From Stenomitos frigidus ULC18 (GTDB lineage Bacteria > Cyanobacteriota > Cyanobacteriia > Leptolyngbyales > Leptolyngbyaceae), in the NCBI RefSeq assembly GCF_003003795.1, contig NZ_PVWK01000056.1, positions 16,479 through 80,478 on the forward strand: a stretch of DNA of 64,000 nucleotides, read 5' to 3'. A program made the position numbers and the translations under genes. Shown here in pieces: positions 27,161 to 33,449 of this stretch. The stretch's first letter is position 1; the number at the start of each line of letters is the position of its first letter. The notes below the pieces were generated by a model. It was given only the letters and a program-made list of their open reading frames with translations, had not been told where the DNA came from and did no database searches.

Positions 27161-27793
27161 TTGTACGGAGCAGATCCGAAAGATAAGCATCCAATGAAGG
27201 GGTTTCCGCAAATCTGCTTCATTCAAAACACGGTGTCGAATCCTAATATCATCATTGGAGATTACACGTATTACGATGACCCAGAAGATTCAGAAGATTT
27301 TGAGCGAAACGTTTTGTATCATTTCCCGTTCATCGGCGATCGCTTAATCATCGGAAAGTTTTGCGCTTTGGCAAGAGACATCAAGTTCATCATGAATGGT
27401 GCTAATCACAAGTTGGACGGGTTTTCGACTTATCCGTTTCAAATTTTCGGCAACGGTTGGGAGAAAGTAACTCCTCAATCTGAAGAACTGCCCTACAAAG
27501 GCGATACGGTGATCGGCAATGATGTGTGGATTGGCTATGAAGCGGTCATGATGCCGGGGGTGCAAGTGGGAGACGGAGCCATCATTGCAGCAAAGTCAGT
27601 TGTTGTAGGCGATGTTTCACCTTATACAATTGTTGGCGGCAATCCAGCTAAGCGTATCCGACAGCGTTTTGAAGATGATGCGATCCAATCCTTGCTTGAA
27701 GTTGCTTGGTGGAATTGGAACATTGAGAAAATTACGCGAAATCTGGATAAGATTGTAGCGGCAGATATCGACGCTCTGAGAAGCTCTGAGTAG
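27161..27793 (+). CDS. Cassette 3: Vat-like xenobiotic O-acetyltransferase (hexapeptide repeat)
   Basis: The 210-residue protein is a left-handed beta-helix acetyltransferase of the Vat/CatB xenobiotic group. Shared landmarks include PNIIIGDYTYYDDPE, NVLYHFPFIGDRLIIGKFC, the catalytic His in MNGANHKLDG, IGNDVWIGYEAVMMPGV and GGNPAKRIRQRF. Similarity is closer to streptogramin A acetyltransferases than to CatB. AGGAGG lies 9 bases before TTG 27161, giving an N-terminus like Vat (GADP.....PM.G); TTG 27155 is too close to it. Acetylation of an antibiotic is plausible, but natural substrates of environmental relatives are unknown. Confidence 0.87.
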   Translation: MYGADPKDKHPMKGFPQICFIQNTVSNPNIIIGDYTYYDDPEDSEDFERNVLYHFPFIGDRLIIGKFCALARDIKFIMNGANHKLDGFSTYPFQIFGNGWEKVTPQSEELPYKGDTVIGNDVWIGYEAVMMPGVQVGDGAIIAAKSVVVGDVSPYTIVGGNPAKRIRQRFEDDAIQSLLEVAWWNWNIEKITRNLDKIVAADIDALRSSE

Positions 27794-27800
27794 CAGCGCA

Positions 27801-27885
27801 GTAGAACAAATCTGTTGGAGCGGCGAACAAAGTCTTTGCGCTTCGTGTAGGTGTTGCTTATCGCCGCTCAACAGACCCGTTATGC
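27801..27885 (+). other. attC3
   Basis: Bounded by GTAGAAC and GTTATGC, 85 bp. Arms TCTGTTGGAGCGGCGA and TCGCCGCTCAACAGA pair with one extrahelical base; this is the clearest stem of the set. Confidence 0.88.
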
Positions 27886-27998
27886 CGCAAGTTCTCGGTG
27901 GTGGAAGTAGTTAGAAGTTATCTGTCAGTGTTTAGAGTTGAACTAGCGCGAGGTTACTGGAAAAGAGGCAGTTTTTAGATTGTCGATGAGGCGATCCT

Positions 27999-28472
27999 AT
28001 GAAAATAAGGTTGTTTGAAAAACAAGACGCAGAAAAAGTAGCACGGTTGTTTCATGAAACAGTACGCGAAATAAACATCCGCGATTACTCAAGTAATCAA
28101 GTTGAGGCATGGGCACCTAACAATATTTACTTCAGAGATTGGGAAAAGATCTGCTCAAATCGATTCACCTATGTTGCTGACGATGAAGGTGTGATTGCTG
28201 GATTCGGAGAGCTAGAGTCTAATGGTCATATCGACTGCTTTTACTGCCACAAAAACTATCAACGTTGTGGAGTGGGTAGTCAAATTTATCAAGCGATTGA
28301 AGCAAAGGCGTTAGGCTTGGGGGTGAGCCATCTAATCACTGAAGCTAGCATCACGGCAAAACCATTTTTTCAACGTATGGGGTTTTCAATCGTTAAAGAG
28401 CAGAAGGTAACTTGTCGGGGCAAAATATTCATCAATTACGTAATGGAGAGGTCGCTGTATAAGGCGGCATAA
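27999..28472 (+). CDS. Cassette 4: GNAT N-acetyltransferase (YafP-like)
   Basis: The 157-residue single GNAT domain has acetyl-CoA motif A in YQRCGVGSQIYQAIEAKA and the C-terminal FFQRMGFSIVKEQ. The opening IRLFEKQDAEKVARLFHETV is like YafP-type proteins. The TAA stop overlaps the first box of attC4, showing the gene and site move as one unit. Substrate unknown; this family has been linked to detoxification of small amines or peptides. Confidence 0.87.
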   Translation: MKIRLFEKQDAEKVARLFHETVREINIRDYSSNQVEAWAPNNIYFRDWEKICSNRFTYVADDEGVIAGFGELESNGHIDCFYCHKNYQRCGVGSQIYQAIEAKALGLGVSHLITEASITAKPFFQRMGFSIVKEQKVTCRGKIFINYVMERSLYKAA

Positions 28473-28552
28473 CAATTCGCTTGGAGCGGACTGACACAGT
28501 TGGTCGGTGCTGTGCAAAGGTTGCTGGCAGCGGCTCAACTTAGCCGTTGGGC
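28467..28552 (+). other. attC4
   Basis: Bounded by GCATAAC (containing the stop codon of cassette 4) and GTTGGGC, 86 bp, with complementary GCTTGGAGC and GCGGCTCAA arms. Confidence 0.82.
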
Positions 28553-28626
28553 GGCAGTTGTGGTATCGCTTGTATTACTGAGTGAGAAACTATTCTTAAA
28601 AGCATTGTTCAGGGAGAACACTCTAT

Positions 28627-29082
28627 ATGTCCAAGTTCGACCTCGAAGTAACGCTGCGCGAGATTACTAAGGAAAACTGGCGTGATATCCTCCGCTTAAA
28701 AGTAGCCCCCCACCAAGAGCAGTTCGTGGCATCCAACGCCGCATCTATCGCAGAAGCGCACTTTAACCCAGAGGTTGCTTGGTTCCGCGCGATCTACGCT
28801 GGTGATGTGCCAGTCGGGTTTTTGATGTTGGAAGACGACGTAGCTCAGCAAGAGTACTTTCTGTGGCGCTTTATGATAGGTGAGCAATACCAGGGGCGTG
28901 GGTACGGGCGAAAGGCGCTGGAGTTGTTCTTCGCACACGTCAAGACGCGCCCTGGAGCGGATGCAGTCGAAACAAGTTGTGTGCCAACCAAAGGTGGTCC
29001 CGGTCCGTTCTACGAGAAGATGGGTTTTGTTTACACCGGAAAAGAAGAGAACGGCGAACTTGTGATGCGACGTGAATTGTGA
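28627..29082 (+). CDS. Cassette 5: GNAT N-acetyltransferase (polyamine-acetyltransferase-like)
   Basis: The 151-residue GNAT has motif A in YQGRGYGRKALELFF and the FYEKMGFVYTGKEENGE ending typical of BltD/PaiA-like polyamine or small-amine acetyltransferases. The start MSKFDLEVTLREITKENW fits that group. A gaGGGAGaac sequence precedes the ATG. The actual acceptor is unknown. It lies 74 bp after attC4. Confidence 0.87.
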   Translation: MSKFDLEVTLREITKENWRDILRLKVAPHQEQFVASNAASIAEAHFNPEVAWFRAIYAGDVPVGFLMLEDDVAQQEYFLWRFMIGEQYQGRGYGRKALELFFAHVKTRPGADAVETSCVPTKGGPGPFYEKMGFVYTGKEENGELVMRREL

Positions 29083-29110
29083 TCTAGAAATGGTAGGTGG
29101 GTAGCGATCC

Positions 29111-29198
29111 GCCCAACAATTCAAATACAGACGGACGGTTGAAAACCGCTGGTGCTGAGTTCAAGATTGCTTGCCGCCGCTCAATTCAGCCGTTCTAC
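29111..29198 (+). other. attC5
   Basis: Bounded by GCCCAAC and GTTCTAC, 88 bp. Its sequence is very close to attC7, including AACAATTCAAAT and GCTGGTGCTGAGTTC. Confidence 0.85.
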
Positions 29199-29309
29199 CG
29201 CTTTGATTACAGTTTGTGACAGTCCTTTGAAAAGCCTCAGTGGGTGTTCGAGGCTAAGTTATCTTGATTGAAAATATCTGTAATCTGCCGCAATCAGTAG
29301 TCCTGAGTT

Positions 29310-29843
29310 ATGGAAGTTAGAGCCGAGAAACCAGAAGATATAGAAGTGATTCGCAGGGTCAATGTTGCGGCATTTGGGCGAGAGAGTGAGGCTGATTTAG
29401 TTGATCAGTTACGAGGCGTTGCGTCTACATTTTCCTTCGTTGCGGTTGAAGTCGAGCAAATTGTTGGACACATTTTCTCTAGTCCAGTTGCGATTCCGCC
29501 AAGCGGACGCTCCGCGAACACAGGGGAATATGCTGAGGATTTACTCGTTCTTGGATTAGCGCCAGTAGCAGTGCTACCCGACTATCAGCGACAAGGCATT
29601 GGGTCATTGCTGATTCAGCATGGTTTAGAAGAGTGCGCTCGGTTAGGTTTTAAGGCTGTTGTCGTCCTGGGTTCTCCAGCATACTATCCACGATTCGGGT
29701 TTATTCCAGCCAAGAAGAAGGGATTAGGCTGTGAGTATCCAGTACCAGATGAGGCATTTATGGTGCTGGAGTTGGAAAGTGGTGCATTAGAGGGAAGTGT
29801 TGGAATGGTAAAATATCGGTCAGAGTTCAACCAACTTGAGTAG
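29310..29843 (+). CDS. Cassette 6: GNAT N-acetyltransferase (YhbS-like)
   Basis: The 177-residue protein resembles YhbS: IRRVNVAAFGRESEADLV, LGLAPVAVLPDYQRQGIGS (motif A) and GSPAYYPRFGFIPA. Residues about 65-70 (SGRSAN) are encoded by a palindrome, GCGGACGCTCCGC at 29503-29515, of a type dispersed in cyanobacterial genomes; it has inserted in frame in a loop before the acetyl-CoA motif. The enzyme may still be active. Acceptor unknown. Confidence 0.86.
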   Translation: MEVRAEKPEDIEVIRRVNVAAFGRESEADLVDQLRGVASTFSFVAVEVEQIVGHIFSSPVAIPPSGRSANTGEYAEDLLVLGLAPVAVLPDYQRQGIGSLLIQHGLEECARLGFKAVVVLGSPAYYPRFGFIPAKKKGLGCEYPVPDEAFMVLELESGALEGSVGMVKYRSEFNQLE

Positions 29844-29851
29844 CGATCGCC

Positions 29852-29938
29852 GTAGAACAATTCTGGTGCAGCGGACTGATAGAGTAGCTCGGTGTTGTTG
29901 CAAAAGTTATCTACAGCCGCTCAACAGACCCGTTATGC
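29852..29938 (+). other. attC6
   Basis: Bounded by GTAGAAC and GTTATGC, 87 bp. Its 3' end (GCCGCTCAACAGACCCGTT) is identical to that of attC3. Confidence 0.87.
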
Positions 29939-29984
29939 ATCTTACCCAGCACCTTTCTGCGTCGCTCCAATTAGTAGGTAGAGT

Positions 29985-30467
29985 ATGTCATCTTTCGAGC
30001 CAATTAGCATTCGTCAGCTTTCTGCTAATGACTTGGCACTTATGGAGGGCTTATTGGCTACGTTCGGTGAGGCTTTCGACGAAGTTGATACTTATAGATC
30101 GTCTCGCCCAAGCGATACCTATCTCAAGCGGTTGCTAAGCAGTGATTATTTCATCGCGCTTGCAGCGCTAAAAAATGGATCAGTAGTCGGAGGTATCGCC
30201 GCTTACGAACTCCAGAAGTTTGAGCAAGAGCGAAGTGAAATTTATATTTACGATCTGGCTGTTGCAGCAGCGCATCGACATGAAGGTATTGCCACCGCAT
30301 TAATCCAGGAATTAAAGAAGATCGCTGTAGTACGAGCAGCCTATGTTATTTTTGTACAGGCAGACATCGGAGATGAACCTGCGATTGCACTTTACACGAA
30401 GCTTGGGGTACGCGAGGATGTGCTTCATTTCGATATTGCTGTTGCGGTCAGCGATGAAGATGCATAA
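29985..30467 (+). CDS. Cassette 7: AAC(3)-I-like aminoglycoside N-acetyltransferase
   Basis: The 160-residue GNAT matches the AAC(3)-I family across its length: YLKRLLSSDYFIALAALK, the block ELQKFEQERSEIYIYDLAVA, motif A HRHEGIATALIQELK, then YVIFVQADIGDEPAIALYTK and REDVLHFDI. The level and continuity of similarity point to gentamicin-type 3-N-acetyltransferases rather than a generic GNAT. The stop codon lies inside the first box of attC7. Whether it confers resistance, or whether aminoglycosides are the natural substrate, cannot be told from sequence. Confidence 0.9.
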   Translation: MSSFEPISIRQLSANDLALMEGLLATFGEAFDEVDTYRSSRPSDTYLKRLLSSDYFIALAALKNGSVVGGIAAYELQKFEQERSEIYIYDLAVAAAHRHEGIATALIQELKKIAVVRAAYVIFVQADIGDEPAIALYTKLGVREDVLHFDIAVAVSDEDA

Positions 30468-30549
30468 CAATTCAAATGCAGGCGGACACTCGAAAGTCGC
30501 TGGTGCTGAGTTCGAGGTTATCTGCCGCCGCTGATTTGAGCCGTTAGCT
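30462..30549 (+). other. attC7, end of cassette array
   Basis: Bounded by GCATAAC and GTTAGCT, 88 bp. It is the last such site; beyond it lies a minus-strand gene and ordinary chromosome. Confidence 0.85.
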
Positions 30550-30738
30550 TGCCAAAAAAAGCGGGGAGGCAACGATGCTTCCCCGTTTCTGGTTTTGATT
30601 GTCGGATTGTTCTTTCAGCTTTTGTCGCAGTGCTTGAAACTGCTTGCGGCGCTGTCGTTGACGGGCAGAACCGCCTTTACCCTTGTCGTTTCGTCCTTCG
30701 CGACGGGGAGACTCCCATCGCTTGAGTCGTTGTGCCAT
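30544..30738 (-). CDS. Small basic protein, unknown
   Basis: The 64-residue Arg/Lys/Gln-rich protein (MAQRLKRWESPRREGRND start) has no known domain; composition suggests RNA or DNA binding or disorder. GGAG lies 7 bases before the ATG. Its stop (30544-30546) lies within the terminal box of attC7, and a strong minus-strand terminator hairpin lies inside its last 14 codons. The native C-terminus may thus have been changed when the array was placed here. It could be a spurious frame, but the start and ribosome-binding site look real. Confidence 0.5.
   Translation of the reverse strand: MAQRLKRWESPRREGRNDKGKGGSARQRQRRKQFQALRQKLKEQSDNQNQKRGSIVASPLFLAS
30554..30586 (-). terminator. Rho-independent terminator, minus strand
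   Basis: On the minus strand GGGGAAGC, a short loop and GCCTCCCC are followed directly by a run of seven T. This is the best terminator in the window. It sits at the array boundary and would end transcription of the small basic protein gene before its stop codon. Confidence 0.75.
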
Positions 30739-30858
30739 TGTGGTGCTCCGATCGTTGTTAGGGGTGAGGTCTAAGGAGTTAGAAGGTAGGATAAATCAAT
30801 TATGACGCTTGATTCCTTATTTTAGCTGGAATCCTGACTCCTCGTTTTCACCTGTTGT

Positions 30859-31278
30859 TTATGAAAAGACAGCAGACTGCACCCGATCGCTCTCTTCAGT
30901 GCGCTTTGGCTGCAAGTGGGCTCGGATTCTAGACAACAGTTCATTTACGTCGATCGGCTTGCTAATGAAATCATTTGCCCCTAGTGCCAATCCCCGCATG
31001 CTGTTTGCCTCGTCCTGAGCCGTGATCAGCAAAATCGGCATCGGCGGCAAACTCCGATCCTGCCGGATGCGTTGGGTCACTTCGTAACCTGTCATACCTG
31101 GCATCATGACATCTAACAAAACCAGGTCAGGCGGCGACGCTTTGATTTTGTTTAAGGCAGTGGTGCCATTGGTTGCAACATCGACGACAAACCCTTCGGC
31201 TTCTAGAATCGTTTGAAGCAGAAACAAGTTGTCTGGGATATCATCGACAGCAAGCAGCTGATAAACCTGATTTGACAT
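30859..31278 (-). CDS. Response regulator receiver protein
   Basis: The 139-residue protein is one receiver domain: Asp12/Asp13, phospho-acceptor Asp56 in LLDVMMPGMTGYEV, Thr in LLITAQDE and Lys in FISKPIDV. There is no output domain, only a short tail. It follows the PTS permease gene on the same strand after 81 bp, so it may be co-transcribed with it. No kinase gene is adjacent. The kinase partner is unknown. Confidence 0.9.
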   Translation of the reverse strand: MSNQVYQLLAVDDIPDNLFLLQTILEAEGFVVDVATNGTTALNKIKASPPDLVLLDVMMPGMTGYEVTQRIRQDRSLPPMPILLITAQDEANSMRGLALGANDFISKPIDVNELLSRIRAHLQPKRTEESDRVQSAVFS

Positions 31279-31359
31279 AGCAGCAAAAATCCCAAACCCC
31301 TAAAGAGTTCTTATTTACTACACTCGTTCTAGCGTCTACGGTGCTTCTTTGAGGTCTGA

Positions 31360-33228
31360 CTAGGGACAGATTTCTGGAGCGCACATGGCCGCAGCATACT
31401 GATCAGCATGCAACCCAACGAGTAGGTGCATCCTACCCTCTGGTAAGCGCAAAATGCCTTCGACACCAGCCGCTTGTAATGCCGATTCGTTCACAGCAGC
31501 CCGATCGACCACATCGATACGGAGTCGCGTCAGGGCAACCGACGTGACCTCACGAAGGTTGGTTTTGCCACCCAACGCGTTCACGATCGCCTGTGCTGTC
31601 TGGGTCGCCTTTGAATCAGGTAGCGTTGCAGGCGGCTCTTCTGGTGGTTTCGTCTCTGTCAAGACGGTTGCAGCCAACGGGTCAACGGTCGGAGCCTCCG
31701 CTGGCTCAGCGTCTGCACCAGCGGTCTTCAGGTATTCCACCATATCGGTTTTCAGGTTCTCCGATCGCGTCCCAAAGATGGCCTGAGCGCTGTTGCCCAT
31801 TTCCAGCACACCCGAAGCGCCAAGGGCTTTGAGTTTTGCTTTATCCACCTTCGTCATATCGTTCACCGTCATGCGCAGACGCGTAATGCAGGCATCCAGT
31901 CCAGCAATATTGCTACGCCCACCAAAGGCCAGCACCAACGCTCTTGCCATTCCTGCTGACCCTCCAGAAAGCGTGGCTTCTCCGGTTTCAGGCGTGACCG
32001 TTTCATCCTCGCGGCCGGGAGTCATAAAGTTGAATGACTTGATCGCAAAACGAAAGGCAAAGTAGTAAAGCAAAGCAAAAAACGGGCCAAAGGCGAGAAT
32101 CAGCCAGGTCTTAGTGCCCAGACGATTGAACAAAAAGAAGTCGATAAAGCCCTGGGAGAAGGTGAAGCCCATCCTGCCGCCCAGCGTGACAAAGAGCCAA
32201 TCGGCAAAACCTGCAATCACAGCATGTATGGCATACAGCGGCGGCGACACAAACAAAAAGGAAAATTCGATCGGCTCCGTAATGCCCGTGAGAAATGAGG
32301 TGAAGGCCGCCGAAAGCATGATGCCACCTGTGACCTTACGGTTTTTGGGTTTTGCCGAATGCCAGATGGCGATCGCGGCGGCAGGCAGACCAAACATTTT
32401 GAACCAATAGGCACCACCGAGAATACCAGCGGTTTTATCGCCTGCAAAAAAGCGAGTAATGTCACCATGCACCACCTTGCCCGCTGCATCGGTGAACGAG
32501 CCAATTTGAAAAAAGAAGGGCACGTTCCAGATATGGTGCAACCCAAAGGGCAGCAGCGCGCGTTCCACAATGCCGTAGGTCGCGGCTGTAAGGGCGACGT
32601 TACTACCAGAGGCGGCGGCATTGGCGGCGGTGCTGATGGCATGGCCGATCGGGGGCCAAATGACGCTCATGAGAATGCCCATGACGATCGCCGATAAGCC
32701 CGTAATGATGGGTACAAAGCGCTTACCAGCAAAGAAGCCCAGATACGGCGGCAACTTAATCCGAAAGAAACGGTTGAACAGGTAGGCCGCAATGCAGCCC
32801 ATAATCAAGCCACCAAAGACGCCTGTATCCAGCGTGGGGATGCCCATGACGGGCTTGAGCGTGGCAGGATCAACGCCCCACAGAGAGGTTGAGGCCGCTC
32901 CTAAAGCCGCGATGAAGACCGCGAAACCAACGGTCGCTGCCAGTGCTGACACACCATCATTACCGGTGTACCCGATCGCCACTGAGACGGCAAAGATCAA
33001 GGGCAAATTCGCAAAGATCGCATCACCGGACAGCTTCATGATGGTTGCCAACCATTCGGGCAGCCACCAAAAAGCGGGACTGGTAATCACCCCTGTTTTC
33101 AGGTTTTCGAGTTCAATCGAGCGGGCGCTACCCAGTCCGAGTAGTAACCCGGCGATCGGCAGCACCGAGACAGGAAGCATTAAGGACTTCCCCATCTGTT
33201 GCAGTAGGGCAAAGGCTTTTTTCCACAT
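31360..33228 (-). CDS. PTS sugar permease EIIC-EIIB with second, degenerate EIIB (glucose/GlcNAc family)
   Basis: The 622-residue protein has an EIIC membrane domain (about 1-400) with the family motif GITEPIEF (315-322), a first EIIB domain (about 425-500) with phosphocysteine Cys447 in LDACITRLR, an acidic/Pro-rich linker, and a second EIIB-like domain (about 540-615). In the second copy the matching motif reads TSVALTRLR, with no cysteine, so it cannot take part in phosphotransfer in the usual way. EIIC homology is to NagE/PtsG. The gene follows the EIIA-HPr-EI fusion gene, from which it should receive phosphate. GlcNAc is a likely but unproven substrate. Confidence 0.92.
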   Translation of the reverse strand: MWKKAFALLQQMGKSLMLPVSVLPIAGLLLGLGSARSIELENLKTGVITSPAFWWLPEWLATIMKLSGDAIFANLPLIFAVSVAIGYTGNDGVSALAATVGFAVFIAALGAASTSLWGVDPATLKPVMGIPTLDTGVFGGLIMGCIAAYLFNRFFRIKLPPYLGFFAGKRFVPIITGLSAIVMGILMSVIWPPIGHAISTAANAAASGSNVALTAATYGIVERALLPFGLHHIWNVPFFFQIGSFTDAAGKVVHGDITRFFAGDKTAGILGGAYWFKMFGLPAAAIAIWHSAKPKNRKVTGGIMLSAAFTSFLTGITEPIEFSFLFVSPPLYAIHAVIAGFADWLFVTLGGRMGFTFSQGFIDFFLFNRLGTKTWLILAFGPFFALLYYFAFRFAIKSFNFMTPGREDETVTPETGEATLSGGSAGMARALVLAFGGRSNIAGLDACITRLRMTVNDMTKVDKAKLKALGASGVLEMGNSAQAIFGTRSENLKTDMVEYLKTAGADAEPAEAPTVDPLAATVLTETKPPEEPPATLPDSKATQTAQAIVNALGGKTNLREVTSVALTRLRIDVVDRAAVNESALQAAGVEGILRLPEGRMHLLVGLHADQYAAAMCAPEICP

Positions 33229-33237
33229 TGGGTTTAA

Positions 33238-33279
33238 GGGGGTGTGGGGTGTGGGGTGTGGGGTGTGGGGTGTGGGGTG
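33238..33279. repeat. (GTGGGGT)n heptanucleotide repeat
   Basis: About five and a half units of a 7-bp repeat between the two PTS genes. The same unit, in reverse complement, occurs inside the caspase-STAND-WD40 gene and near 51590. The surrounding spacer (33280-33449) holds GAGTTTT-type repeats and no gene. Confidence 0.85.
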
Positions 33280-33449
33280 AAAGTTTTGAGTAGCACTAGC
33301 TCTTTGAGAGCTACTTCGTAAGTGCGCCGCTACGCTAGAGAGTTTTGAGTTTTGAGTCAGTGGTCAGTGGTCAGCAAACAGTGGTCAGTGAGTGACTCTA
33401 TTGGCTTTTGGTGGCTGAGGACTGCCTCCTCTGCCTCCTAGCTGCTAGG

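Larger units (their letters stand above)
24080..30549 (+). mobile_element. Chromosomal integron: intI, attI and seven gene cassettes
   Basis: A minus-strand intI is followed by a leader with GTTAGGC at 25338 and seven plus-strand genes, each followed by an 85-88 bp site that starts with an (R)YYYAAC-like box and ends with a GTTRRRY-like box. The inner arms are complementary except for an extrahelical base, the defining structure of attC. The sites resemble each other closely, as in sedentary chromosomal integrons, rather than being diverse as in clinical ones. Cassette genes are more AT-rich than flanking genes. No transposase, plasmid gene or conjugation gene adjoins the array. Confidence 0.9.

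Noticed and set aside
30544..30738. Small basic protein gene as an eighth cassette
   Set aside because: It is on the opposite strand and has no attC beyond it, so it belongs to the flanking chromosome.
33229..33449. Spacer between the two PTS genes as an operon break
   Set aside because: It consists of tandem repeats with no terminator or promoter pattern, so I treat the genes as one functional unit although separate transcripts are possible.
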